Source: JBCBKU01 sp965267475
GTDB taxonomy: Bacteria > Pseudomonadota > Alphaproteobacteria > Rhodobacterales > Rhodobacteraceae
Length of the DNA: 64,000 nt
NCBI GenBank assembly: GCA_965267475.1
Contig: OZ254079.1
Location: forward strand, 3,100,001 to 3,164,000
Direction of reading: 5' to 3'
The translations under genes and the position numbers were made by a program. Every line of letters begins with the position of its first letter. The first letter of the stretch is position 1. Shown in pieces: positions 16,113-24,903 of the stretch. The notes beneath the pieces are model-generated. The model worked only from the letters and a program-made list of their open reading frames with translations. It was not told where the DNA came from and did not search any database.

Positions 16113-17033
16113 ATGAAACTTTCCAGACGACAGGCACTGATCGCAGGGGGCGCCATTCCCTTTGCCGGCGCGCTCTTGCCCGCCACGGCCCAGGCCGCGG
16201 GCCATGCCGCACCACCGAATAGTGCGAAACACTCAATTGCCATTGGCGCCTTTCAGGTCTCGACCCTTTTGGCAGGGACGCGCACAGTCGCTGACGATCC
16301 GCAGGGAACCTTTGGCATGAACGTGTCGAAGGAAGAATTTGCGGCAGTCAGCGATCAGAATTTCATCCCGAGCGACAAGGCCCAGTTCTTCTTCACCCCG
16401 ACTGTGGTGAACACAGGGTCCGAGGTTGTGCTGTTCGACACCGGTCTTTCGGCGGACGGGCTTGTTCCGGCGCTCGAATCCGCAGGGATCACACCCGACC
16501 AGGTCGATATCGTCGTTCTGACCCATATGCATGGCGACCATATCGGTGGCCTGATGAAGGACGGGGCACCAACGTATCCGAACGCGCGCTACGTGACCGG
16601 ACAGGCTGAGTTCGACAGTTGGGCCGCCGCCGATAATGAACGATTTGAAGCGAATGTCCGCCCGTTGGCCGAAAAGATCACGTTTATCGGTGACGAAGGC
16701 AGCGTGACCTCCGGTATCACCGGGTTTGCCGCCTTCGGCCATACACCCGGGCACATGGTCTACATGCTCGAATCGAATGGGGCCCAACTGATGCTTCTGG
16801 CCGACTTGGCCAACCACTATGTCTGGTCTCTGGCTTATCCCGACTGGGAAGTGCGCTTCGACCGCGACAAGGCCGCCGCTGCGGCAAGCCGCCGCAAGAT
16901 CCTGGGAATGGCCGCCGCAGATCGGATCCCGGTGGTGGGGTATCACCTTCCCTTCCCGGCGATCGGGTTTGTCGATACGCGCGACGACGGTTTCCAGTAT
17001 GTGCCAGCGAGTTATCAATTCATGCTGACCTGA
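16113..17033 (+). CDS. Tat-exported MBL-fold metallo-hydrolase
   Basis: 306 residues. A twin-arginine signal SRRQALIAGGAIPFAGALL ends near ATAQAAG, so export folded is expected. The metallo-beta-lactamase motif THMHGDHIGG (HxHxDH) supplies zinc ligands, with later ligands in GHTPGHMVY and the DLANH stretch. It resembles the lactonase/arylsulfatase-like branch rather than true beta-lactamases. ATG at 16113 has GGGAGA nine bases upstream. Possible roles include hydrolysis of lactones or sulfate esters in the periplasm; not resolvable. Confidence 0.88.
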   Translation: MKLSRRQALIAGGAIPFAGALLPATAQAAGHAAPPNSAKHSIAIGAFQVSTLLAGTRTVADDPQGTFGMNVSKEEFAAVSDQNFIPSDKAQFFFTPTVVNTGSEVVLFDTGLSADGLVPALESAGITPDQVDIVVLTHMHGDHIGGLMKDGAPTYPNARYVTGQAEFDSWAAADNERFEANVRPLAEKITFIGDEGSVTSGITGFAAFGHTPGHMVYMLESNGAQLMLLADLANHYVWSLAYPDWEVRFDRDKAAAAASRRKILGMAAADRIPVVGYHLPFPAIGFVDTRDDGFQYVPASYQFMLT

Positions 17034-17049
17034 CGTTCGGCGTGACGAG

Positions 17050-17084
17050 GCCAGAGAGTAGTTAGCGCTAACTTCCCCTCTGGC
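17050..17084. promoter_or_regulatory. LacI-type palindromic operator nested in a longer dyad
   Basis: AGTTAGCGCTAACT (17060-17073) is a perfect 14-base palindrome of the TTAGCGCTAA class bound by LacI/GalR-family sugar regulators. It is enclosed by outer arms GCCAGAG (17050-17056) and CTCTGGC (17078-17084), so the RNA could also fold into a stem. It lies 67 bases before the PfkB kinase start and 16 bases after the MBL gene stop. It may be an operator, a terminator, or both. Confidence 0.6.
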
Positions 17085-17140
17085 GCCCGCGCACAGATAC
17101 GCTATGACTGCTCCGGTCCAATCTTGGTCGGAGCAGAGCC

Positions 17141-18088
17141 ATGCCTGACATCGTCACAGTGACACTGAACCCGTGCGTCGACTTCGCGACATCGGTGCCC
17201 GAGGTCATTCCCGAATTGAAGCTGCGCTGCACCGAACCGCATATCGACCCGGGCGGCGGCGGCATCAATGTCAGCCGCGCCATCAAGCTGTTGGGCGGAC
17301 GCTCAACAGCGCTGATCGCAATCGGCGGGCAATCGGGCGCGCGGTTGTTGGAGCTTTTGACCAGCGAAGGGATCGCGGCGGTGGCCTTTCAGGGCCCGGG
17401 CGAAACCCGCCAAAGCCTGTCGATCACCGATGGCCAGTCAGGGGAGCAGTTGCGTTTTGTCCTGCCTGGCCCGGAATGGGGCGAAGACGACCTTCCCCGC
17501 GCGCTGGAAAGCCTGGATCAGGCGTCGGGATCGAACACACTCGTCGTGCTGTCCGGATCTCAGCCCCCAGGTGTCGCGAAGAACTTTCCGGCGATTGTCG
17601 CGGACCACCTCGCGCCGCTGAAGGCCCGGATCATCGTGGACACGTCCGGCCCTGCGCTGTTCAACCTGGTCGAGTCTCAGCACGACCCGTTGGAAGTCCT
17701 CCGGATGGATGACGCCGAAGGGGAAGAGCTTGCGGGACAAGAGCACCCGAACCCCGAGGACACAGCACGCTTCGCCGAGAATCTTGTCGCCAAGGGCGTT
17801 GCCCGAGTTGTCATCGTCGCACGCGGCGCTGACGGATCCGTTCTGTCGACCAAGGACGGAAGTTGGCACGCCGTCGGTCCCGAGGTCGAAGTCATCAGCA
17901 AGGTAGGCGCGGGCGACACGTTCGTTGGCGCTTTTACGCTGGCCTATTCCCGGGGAGAGCCTGTTCAGGACTGCCTCCGCTTCGGCGTGGCAGGCGCAAG
18001 CGCAGCGGTAATGACGGAAGCGACCCGCCTGTGCGATCCCGACACGGTTGCGCGGCTTTTGCCAGAAACAACCATACGGTCGCTCTGA
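17141..18088 (+). CDS. 1-phosphofructokinase / 6-phosphofructokinase-like PfkB kinase
   Basis: 315 residues, ribokinase fold, hexose-phosphate kinase branch (FruK/PfkB/LacC). VTLNPCVDFAT at the N-terminus and IDPGGGGINVSRAIKLLGG near residue 40 are substrate-binding hallmarks; GAGDTFVGAFTLAY near residue 255 holds the catalytic Asp and anion hole. It should phosphorylate a sugar phosphate with ATP. A LacI-type operator 67 bases upstream implies sugar-dependent control. Which sugar phosphate is used is not decided by sequence. Confidence 0.87.
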   Translation: MPDIVTVTLNPCVDFATSVPEVIPELKLRCTEPHIDPGGGGINVSRAIKLLGGRSTALIAIGGQSGARLLELLTSEGIAAVAFQGPGETRQSLSITDGQSGEQLRFVLPGPEWGEDDLPRALESLDQASGSNTLVVLSGSQPPGVAKNFPAIVADHLAPLKARIIVDTSGPALFNLVESQHDPLEVLRMDDAEGEELAGQEHPNPEDTARFAENLVAKGVARVVIVARGADGSVLSTKDGSWHAVGPEVEVISKVGAGDTFVGAFTLAYSRGEPVQDCLRFGVAGASAAVMTEATRLCDPDTVARLLPETTIRSL

Positions 18089-18159
18089 CGAAATTTATCT
18101 CAATTCCTTCGGAAATGTATCCGAAAACGCGCCCGGATTTGCCTATTCCCTGCACAGGA

Positions 18160-18174
18160 TTTAGCGCGCGTTAA
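18160..18174 (+). promoter_or_regulatory. CtrA-like box upstream of PAS protein
   Basis: TTTA-N7-TTAA (18160-18174), one base off the CtrA consensus TTAA-N7-TTAA, lies about 50 bases before the chosen start of the PAS gene. A 6-6-6 inverted repeat TTCGGA...TCCGAA also lies nearby in this gap. Single-site match only. Confidence 0.3.
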
Positions 18175-18222
18175 TATTTGCCTGAGTACCTGAGGACGGC
18201 GGGGGCGCCAGGGATCAGACAG

Positions 18223-19257
18223 ATGTTGCAGATGTTAAAAAATGCACCAGCACAGGATTTGCTGGAGTGGATTTCTCATACCGACAATGCAGCCTTCATT
18301 CTGAAGGTCGAGTCGGATGAAACGATGCGGTTTTTGGGTCTGAATGCAGCCCATGAACGGATAACCGGCCTGACGACATCTGCGATTGCGGGGAAAACAC
18401 CGCATGAGGCATTGCCACCGCGGATCGCGGACACGGTCTCAGCGAATTACCGAACATGTCTGAACTCGAAGCGGCCTTACACGTATGAAGAGGTCTTGGA
18501 ACTGCCGCATGGCCGCAACTGGTGGCGCACGACGCTTACGCCGCTGATCCGCAACCGTCGGGTCTTCGCGATTGTGGGCGAGGCGATCGACATCACGGCC
18601 TACAAGACCGAGGCGGCGACCCTGGCTGATGAAACATCCCGCGTGCGCCAGCGACTGATGGAAAGCGAAATTTTCGCAAAATCCTCGGTCAACGCCACGC
18701 GCGGCGCTTTCAACAACATCGTCTCTCTCTTGCGGATGCTGAAGTCCGAGTTGCCGACCGGCGACCGGGAAGAGGCGCTCTTGGATCTTGTGATGGAAAC
18801 GGCCTGCACGGCGATCGCGACCATCGATGTGGTCGAAGCTCGGGAAAACGGGCGCAGAACTGCCGTGAATAAAGGGCCGATTGATCTTGGCCATCTCTGC
18901 CGAGATTTTGCCGCGCTCGTCGATCCGGGCCACAACCTGCATCTCATTTTCCCGACCTCAACGGTCGAGGCGGACCGCGAAGCGCTGTCTGTTATGCTAA
19001 GGCACGGGATGGAAGAAGCGGCAAGCTGCGCGGCCACGCGGATCAGTGTCACGGTGACGCCTGATGCGCTGTTGCCGGGCAATTTGGCGATCCTTCTGGA
19101 TTTTGACTGCCTGGACCAGGCCGATCCCGCAATCGGTGACCTGAGCAGCCGGGGCGACGCCTTGGGTGTGTCGGTGCGATTGGACCGCGATATGGAATCC
19201 GGCCTCCATCGCCTGAAACTTTCTTTGCCTGGGAAATGCCTGGACGACCTTCACTAA
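18223..19257 (+). CDS. PAS domain protein with degenerate histidine-kinase-like region
   Basis: 344 residues. A PAS domain covers about residues 20-130 (AAFILKVESDETMRFLGLNA, ending IVGEAIDITAYK). A helical stretch follows (ATRGAFNNIVSLLRMLKSEL) at the place where a histidine kinase has its dimerisation His, but no His is present there, and the C-terminal alpha/beta part lacks recognisable N, G1 and G2 ATP-binding boxes. It may be a sensor without kinase activity, or a phosphotransfer-like adaptor. ATG at 18223 is chosen; an upstream TTG is possible. A CtrA-like box precedes it. Function unknown. Confidence 0.7.
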   Translation: MLQMLKNAPAQDLLEWISHTDNAAFILKVESDETMRFLGLNAAHERITGLTTSAIAGKTPHEALPPRIADTVSANYRTCLNSKRPYTYEEVLELPHGRNWWRTTLTPLIRNRRVFAIVGEAIDITAYKTEAATLADETSRVRQRLMESEIFAKSSVNATRGAFNNIVSLLRMLKSELPTGDREEALLDLVMETACTAIATIDVVEARENGRRTAVNKGPIDLGHLCRDFAALVDPGHNLHLIFPTSTVEADREALSVMLRHGMEEAASCAATRISVTVTPDALLPGNLAILLDFDCLDQADPAIGDLSSRGDALGVSVRLDRDMESGLHRLKLSLPGKCLDDLH

Positions 19258-19303
19258 TCTCCTCGCCCATCGTTCCTCATTCTCACGCACTTGCACCCAC
19301 TTA

Positions 19304-19340
19304 CGGCGAACCGGCCCTCACCGGTTCGCCGTTTGTGTTT
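19304..19340 (+). terminator. Rho-independent terminator after PAS gene
   Basis: CGGCGAACCGG (19304-19314) pairs perfectly with CCGGTTCGCCG (19321-19331), a six-base loop between, followed by TTTGTGTTT. It lies between convergent PAS and nadE genes; the T-rich side favours plus-strand use. Confidence 0.85.
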
Positions 19341-19355
19341 CTAAGGCGCGATAAA

Positions 19356-21014
19356 TCAGCCCCGGTCACGCCAGCGGTTGACGATCGGATACCTGCGATC
19401 GAGCCAGAAAGACCGCTTGGTCAAACGCGCACCCGGCGCTGACTGAAACCGTTTGTACTCAGAGATATAGATCAGGTTCTGCACCTTCAGGACGGTGCCT
19501 TCGTCGAACCCGTCGCCCACCACTTCGGCGACCGATGCCTCATCGTCAATCAGACGTTCCAGGATCCGGTCCAGGACCTCATAGGGCGGCAGGCTGTCTT
19601 CGTCTTTCTGGTCTTCGCGCAACTCGGCCGAAGGCGGCTTGTCGATTACCCGTAGCGGGATCACCTCACCCGGCGGGGCGCGCATCCAGTCGCGATGGTT
19701 CGCGTTCCTCCAGCGGCAGGTCTCGAACACCCGCATCTTATAAAGATCCTTGATCGGGTTATAGCCGCCCGCCATGTCGCCGTAGATCGTGGCATAACCA
19801 ACCGCGACCTCGGATTTGTTGCCCGTTGTCAAAAGCATCTCGCCGAATTTGTTCGACAGCGCCATCAGGAACACACATCTGAGCCGCGATTGAATGTTTT
19901 CTTCGGTCAGCCCGGGCTCGGTCCCGTCAAACAAGGGTCCAAGCGTTTCGGTCACAGCCCCCCTTGCGGCCGAGATCGGCACGGTGTCCAGGCGGCACCC
20001 AAGCGCATTGGCCACCCCGGCGGCGTCTTCCAACGAGACATCCGAAGTGTATTCGGACGGCAGCATTACGCAGCGCACGTTTTCCGGGCCAAGCGCGTCG
20101 GCGGCAATCGTCGCGACAAGCGCACTGTCCACCCCGCCCGATAGACCAAGGATCGCCTTCGAGAAGCCGGTCTTCCCGAAGTAATCGCGCACCGATTGCA
20201 CCATGGCGCGGTAATCCTGCTCCCACTCGTCAGGGTGATGGGCCACCGCGCCGGGTTCCGCACGCCAGCCCGCATTGGTTTCGGTGAAATCCACATGGGC
20301 AATCGCTTCGTCGAAAACTGGCAACTTGACCGGCATCTCGCCGCCCGGGTTCAGAATGAAACTGCCACCATCGAACACTTGATCGTCCTGGGCGCCCACC
20401 ATGTTCAAATACACAAGCGGCAGTTCGGTCTCGATCACTCGCGCCATCGTCACATTCAGCCGCGTATCGAACTTGCCACGGTAATAAGGCGACCCGTTCG
20501 GCACCAGCAGGATCTGGGCTCCGCTTTCTTCCAGCGCCTCTGACACGTCTTCATGCCAGGCATCTTCGCAAATGGGTGTGCCGACGCGCAAAACACCCAG
20601 ATCATACGGACCTGACAAGGGCCCTGGCGTATAAAGTCGCACCTCGTCAAACACTGTTTCGTTCGGTAATTCGTGCTTCAGCACCTGCCGGACAAGCCGC
20701 CCGTCCTTCGACACGTGATAGGCGTTATAGAGTTTGCCGCCTTGTAGAAGCGGCCCGCCAATCCCCAAGGCGGGACCATCGGCGCAATCGGCCATCAACG
20801 CCTCGACCGTGGCCATGGCGTCACGCGTGAACGCCTCTTTCATCACAAGATCCTGGGTCTGGTAGCCGGTGATGAACATCTCGGGCAGCGCCACCATATC
20901 GGCGCCCGCGTCTCGACCGGCCGCCCACGCGTTGCGCGCCTTGGCGGCATTGCCAACTAGGTCACCGACCGTCGGGTTCAGTTGGGCCAATGTCAGTCGA
21001 AACCGTGCGCTCAT
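19356..21014 (-). CDS. nadE: Glutamine-dependent NAD+ synthetase
   Basis: 552 residues, two domains. The N-terminal nitrilase-type glutaminase domain shows its triad at E45 (LPEMFITG), K113 (VLKHELPNE) and C149 (GTPICEDAW). The C-terminal synthetase domain has the ATP pyrophosphatase loop LGLSGGVDSALVAT near residue 290. It converts deamido-NAD to NAD using ammonia from glutamine, the last step of NAD synthesis. Full length for the family, cytosolic. Divergent from the MORN-repeat gene. Confidence 0.96.
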   Translation of the reverse strand: MSARFRLTLAQLNPTVGDLVGNAAKARNAWAAGRDAGADMVALPEMFITGYQTQDLVMKEAFTRDAMATVEALMADCADGPALGIGGPLLQGGKLYNAYHVSKDGRLVRQVLKHELPNETVFDEVRLYTPGPLSGPYDLGVLRVGTPICEDAWHEDVSEALEESGAQILLVPNGSPYYRGKFDTRLNVTMARVIETELPLVYLNMVGAQDDQVFDGGSFILNPGGEMPVKLPVFDEAIAHVDFTETNAGWRAEPGAVAHHPDEWEQDYRAMVQSVRDYFGKTGFSKAILGLSGGVDSALVATIAADALGPENVRCVMLPSEYTSDVSLEDAAGVANALGCRLDTVPISAARGAVTETLGPLFDGTEPGLTEENIQSRLRCVFLMALSNKFGEMLLTTGNKSEVAVGYATIYGDMAGGYNPIKDLYKMRVFETCRWRNANHRDWMRAPPGEVIPLRVIDKPPSAELREDQKDEDSLPPYEVLDRILERLIDDEASVAEVVGDGFDEGTVLKVQNLIYISEYKRFQSAPGARLTKRSFWLDRRYPIVNRWRDRG

Positions 21015-21176
21015 GACCGCTCCTTTGCTCCAGAGGAGGTCTTAGCAGAGCATTGCCCGAGGGAAAGGACCAATCCCCAAAAAGCGTTGCGGGGCGCTGC
21101 TGGCGGGGCTACCCTCGTGTCGCCGGAACTCAGAGCCGCGCGAAAGCGGCCCGATCAGACCAGCGGGGAGAATTTG

Positions 21177-22610
21177 ATGTCGTGTTTTCTGCGTGCATGC
21201 AGTGTCTTGGCCTTGGTCAGCGGGCTTGCTGCGGCGCCCGCGCTAGCCCAGCAGACGGTTACGTCGCAGCCAAGCGAAGTGGTGACCAAGCAATATGACG
21301 ATGGCGGCGTCTATCAGGGCACCTTTCTAGGCGGCAAACAGCACGGGACCGGAACCTACCGCCTGCCGAACGGGTATGAATACACCGGCGAATGGGCCGA
21401 AGGCGAAATCCGCGGCCAGGGCATTGCCACCTTCCCCGACGGATCGGTCTATGAAGGCACATTCGCGCGCGGCAAACCCGAGGGCACCGGCAAGATCGTC
21501 TTTGCCAATGGCGGAACCTATGAAGGCGACTGGTTCGACGGCGAAATGACCGGACAAGGCGTGGCAACCTATCCCGACGGTGTGCGGTATGAGGGCGCCT
21601 TTTCCAATGGACAGCATAACGGTCAGGGCCGGATGGAAGGACCCGACGGCTATGCCTATGAAGGCCAGTGGACCATGGGCGTCAAGGAGGGCACCGGGAC
21701 GGTGACCTATCCCGAAGGCGGCGTTTATGAAGGCGAATTGGTGGCTGGGCTCCGCGAAGGCCAGGGCACGCTGAAGATGCCGGATGGGCTGATCTATACC
21801 GGCCAATGGGCCGCTGGCCAGATCCAGGGGCAGGGCAAACTCAGCCAGCCCAATGGCGATGTGTATGAAGGCGCTTTCGTCGAAGGCCGGCGCGAAGGCG
21901 AAGGCCGTGTCGTCTATGCGAATTCGGATGTCTATGAAGGCGGGTTCCTGAATGACCGCAGGCACGGCACCGGAACTTTCACCGGCACCGACGGATACAC
22001 CTATACCGGCGACTGGGTCGACGGGAATATCGAGGGCCAGGGCAAGGTCATTTATCCCGATGGCTCGGAATATGAAGGGAGTTTCGTCCAGGGCCTTGCC
22101 GATGGTCGCGGCAAGATCACCTATCCGGACGGATCAACCTATGAAGGCCAATGGGTGGCGGGCGTGATCGACGGCGAAGGCAAGGCGATCTATGCCAACG
22201 GGCTTGTCTATGAAGGCATGTTCAAGAACGCCCGCAACAACGGGACCGGCAAAATGACCTATCCCGATGGCTATACCTATGTGGGCGATTGGGTCGATGG
22301 CCAGCGCCAGGGAAAGGGCGTCGCGACATTCGCCGATGGTTCAGTCTATGAGGGCGATTTTCTGGCCGGCAAGCGGGACGGCATCGGCACGATCACCCTG
22401 CCCGAAGGATTTACCTATACCGGCGAATGGAAAGCGGGCGAAATCAACGGCAAGGGCGTGGCGACCTATTCCAACGGCGATGTTTATGAAGGCATGTTCG
22501 AAAACGGCCGCCGCCAGGGCGAAGGTCTGATCCGTTATGCCAGCGGCGTCGAGCTACAGGGCAACTGGGTCAACGGCGCGCTCCAGCAAGACACGGCGTC
22601 CAGCGAATAA
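21177..22610 (+). CDS. Exported MORN-repeat protein
   Basis: 477 residues. A Sec-type signal peptide (hydrophobic stretch then AAPALAQQ) is followed, from about residue 45 to the end, by about 18 MORN repeats of 23 residues of the form YEGxFxxGxxxGxGxxxxxDG. The repeats alternate YEG and YTG starts, giving two related classes. MORN arrays make long beta-sheets that in other organisms bind lipids or scaffold complexes. GGGGAG precedes the ATG at 21177. No enzymatic domain is attached, so a structural role in the periplasm or outer membrane is the best guess. Function unknown. Confidence 0.88.
   Translation: MSCFLRACSVLALVSGLAAAPALAQQTVTSQPSEVVTKQYDDGGVYQGTFLGGKQHGTGTYRLPNGYEYTGEWAEGEIRGQGIATFPDGSVYEGTFARGKPEGTGKIVFANGGTYEGDWFDGEMTGQGVATYPDGVRYEGAFSNGQHNGQGRMEGPDGYAYEGQWTMGVKEGTGTVTYPEGGVYEGELVAGLREGQGTLKMPDGLIYTGQWAAGQIQGQGKLSQPNGDVYEGAFVEGRREGEGRVVYANSDVYEGGFLNDRRHGTGTFTGTDGYTYTGDWVDGNIEGQGKVIYPDGSEYEGSFVQGLADGRGKITYPDGSTYEGQWVAGVIDGEGKAIYANGLVYEGMFKNARNNGTGKMTYPDGYTYVGDWVDGQRQGKGVATFADGSVYEGDFLAGKRDGIGTITLPEGFTYTGEWKAGEINGKGVATYSNGDVYEGMFENGRRQGEGLIRYASGVELQGNWVNGALQQDTASSE
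21300..22600 (+). repeat. In-frame 69-bp repeat array encoding MORN units
   Basis: The coding sequence repeats with a 69-base period (23 codons). Neighbouring units share phrases such as TATGAAGGC and GGCGAATGG but have drifted, which points to old rather than recent duplication. Confidence 0.8.
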
Positions 22611-22627
22611 AGTCATGACCGGCGCCA

Positions 22628-24166
22628 TCAGGCCTCTTTCCAGACCTCATCCGCCGGTCCGAGCCGTTCGAGGTACGCCTCCGCCTCGCGCAGAATGGTT
22701 ACTTTGCGCACATCGTCCATCTTGTCCCAGGTCCGGTACATCTGCGCCATTCTGGGGTTCTTCTCGAACCGGTCGCGATGGCGATCCAAGAAATGCCAGT
22801 ACAGTAAGTTGAACGGGCACGCCGTTTGTCCCAGCTTGGCCTTCACGTCATAGCGGCAGGATTTGCAGTAATCCGACATTCGGTCGATGTAGTTGCCGGA
22901 TGAGACATAGGGTTTTGACCCGACGACACCCCCATCGGCGTACTGGCTCATCCCGATGACGTTCGGTGCCTCGACCCACTCGTAGGCGTCGAAATAGACC
23001 GCCAGATACCATTCATGCACCTGATAGGGATCTATGCCAGCAAGCAAGGCCCAATTGCCGGTCACCATCAGACGTTGGATGTGATGGGCATAGGCCATTT
23101 CTTTTGTCTGTCCAATGACATGCGCCATGCAGTTCATCTCGGTCTCGCCCGTCCAGAAGAACTCGGGCAAGGCCCGTCGGTGTCCCAAAGCGTTTGACGC
23201 CACATAGTCCGGACCGCCCCGGAAATAGATCCCGCGCATGTATTCGCGCCAGCCGATGATCTGCCGGATGAAGCCTTCTGCCGAGTTGATCGGTACGCTG
23301 CCAGCCTTCCAGGCGGCCTCGGCCCTACGGCAGACTTCAAGTGGATCCAGAAGACCGCAATTGATGTAAAGCGACAAAAGCGAATGGTTCAGAACCGGGT
23401 CGTTCTGAAGCATGGCGTCCTGATAGGTTCCGAAATCCGCCAGGCGATGTTCTATGAAATGATCCAGACACTTAAGGGCCCCATCTTCATCCACCGCCAG
23501 ATCAAACGGCAAGAGATCTCCGAAGTTGTCGTCAAATCGCTCGGCGACCAGATCCAGAACGGCCTGCGTGTCCGGGTCGGGCGCAAATCTTGGTGGTTCC
23601 TGCCGGAACAAACCGTCCTTGGCGGGCTTCCGGTTGGCATGGTCGAAGTTCCACTTGCCGCCCGCAGGCTTGTCCCCATCCATCAAAATCTCGGTTTTCC
23701 GGCGCATCTCGCGATAGAAATACTCCATCCGAAGTTCCTTGCGCCCGTCCGCCCAGGTCTCGAACTCGGCATGGGACGCAATGAACCGATCGTCTTCCAA
23801 CTGGGTCACCGGCAAGGGACAGTCGCGCAATTCCTCGATCAAACGCCATTCGCCGGGTTCGGTGGCAAGCACGTCCGTTGCGCCGGTCGCCTGTGCTGCC
23901 CGCAAAAGCTCTCCGACGATGGAACCGGCGTTGTCAGGATCATCCAGCCGCGTGTAGCGCACGCGCCATCCTTCGGCCTCAAGTCGCGCAGCAAACTTGC
24001 GCATCGCTGCAAACAAGAACGCGATCTTCTTTGGATGATGCGGCACGTAAGATGCCTCATCCGCAACCTCAGCCATAACAACCGTGTCGGTCGCTTTGTC
24101 CGCCGCTTTGAGCGCGGCCATACTGGGCGACAACTGGTCGCCCAAAATCAAAACCAGTCGGCTCAC
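22628..24166 (-). CDS. cryB: Cryptochrome/photolyase, iron-sulfur CryB/PhrB type
   Basis: 512 residues. The N-terminus VSRLVLILGDQLSPSM is that of the prokaryotic FeS-BCP photolyase group, close in length to Rhodobacter CryB. The C-terminal YCKSCRYDVKAKLGQTAC supplies three of the [4Fe-4S] cysteines. It binds FAD and an antenna chromophore; members repair (6-4) photoproducts or act as blue-light signal proteins. GTG at 24166 overlaps the SDR stop as GTGA, so the two are translated together. The choice between repair and signalling is not settled by sequence. Confidence 0.9.
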   Translation of the reverse strand: MSRLVLILGDQLSPSMAALKAADKATDTVVMAEVADEASYVPHHPKKIAFLFAAMRKFAARLEAEGWRVRYTRLDDPDNAGSIVGELLRAAQATGATDVLATEPGEWRLIEELRDCPLPVTQLEDDRFIASHAEFETWADGRKELRMEYFYREMRRKTEILMDGDKPAGGKWNFDHANRKPAKDGLFRQEPPRFAPDPDTQAVLDLVAERFDDNFGDLLPFDLAVDEDGALKCLDHFIEHRLADFGTYQDAMLQNDPVLNHSLLSLYINCGLLDPLEVCRRAEAAWKAGSVPINSAEGFIRQIIGWREYMRGIYFRGGPDYVASNALGHRRALPEFFWTGETEMNCMAHVIGQTKEMAYAHHIQRLMVTGNWALLAGIDPYQVHEWYLAVYFDAYEWVEAPNVIGMSQYADGGVVGSKPYVSSGNYIDRMSDYCKSCRYDVKAKLGQTACPFNLLYWHFLDRHRDRFEKNPRMAQMYRTWDKMDDVRKVTILREAEAYLERLGPADEVWKEA

Positions 24167-24822
24167 CAAGGGACCTCTTTGCCTGCCCAATCGAAAAATT
24201 TTCCGCTATCGGATGGGTCCAAACCATCCAAGACGGCCAGAAGGGTGTCGGCGGCCTGCCGGGCCGGGACCTTCTTATGCGCGGGGTAATTCGCCGTGAA
24301 ATTGGTATCGACCGTCCCGGGATGCAGCGCGACGACCACGGCGTCTTTGCGCTTTCGCCCGATTTCAATGGCCGCGGTCCGAACGATCTGGTTCGCTGCC
24401 GCCTTAGACGCGCGGTAAGAGTACCACCCACCCATCTGATTGTCGCCGATGGACCCGACGCGGGCCGTCAACACAGCAACGACCGACCTGCCCTTTTTAG
24501 GGATCAGGCGCGGCACCTCACTCAGGATCAAAGCGGGCCCAATGGCATTGACGGCCAAGACCTGCGCCATGTCACTGACGTCGATGGCCTCAAGCGATTT
24601 TTCGGGGGCGCCGCCCGAGGGCGCCAAGACACCGGTTGCCACGAAGATCAAATCGAACGGGCCGTCAAGCGCGCCTAAGGTCGCGGTCACCGAGTACGGA
24701 TCGGTCACATCCAATCCGTCGCCTGTTCGCGACAATGCGACCACGTCGGCGCCCTTGCCCTTCAAGGAGGCCACAATTGCAGCGCCGATCCCACCGGACC
24801 CGCCAACCACAAGTGCTTTCAT
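24163..24822 (-). CDS. SDR family oxidoreductase (C-factor-like)
   Basis: 219 residues of short-chain dehydrogenase fold. The NAD(P) loop is VVGGSGGIGAAIVASLKGKG at the N-terminus, and the catalytic Tyr-x3-Lys is in WYSYRASKAAANQIVR near residue 145. It lies first in a two-gene unit with the photolyase (4-base overlap). This SDR-photolyase pairing suggests a photo-oxidative stress role, but the substrate is unknown. Confidence 0.88.
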   Translation of the reverse strand: MKALVVGGSGGIGAAIVASLKGKGADVVALSRTGDGLDVTDPYSVTATLGALDGPFDLIFVATGVLAPSGGAPEKSLEAIDVSDMAQVLAVNAIGPALILSEVPRLIPKKGRSVVAVLTARVGSIGDNQMGGWYSYRASKAAANQIVRTAAIEIGRKRKDAVVVALHPGTVDTNFTANYPAHKKVPARQAADTLLAVLDGLDPSDSGKFFDWAGKEVPW

Positions 24823-24903
24823 GATGTTCCCGTACGTTCGCTCGTTGACAGGACGCGACCTAGAGCCACTTTTTACAAAGACGAGACCTGAGGGAGAGTG
24901 ACG

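Noticed and set aside
21300..22600. CRISPR-like regular repeats
   Set aside because: The 69-base periodicity is in frame and encodes MORN units; there are no unique spacers between conserved repeats.
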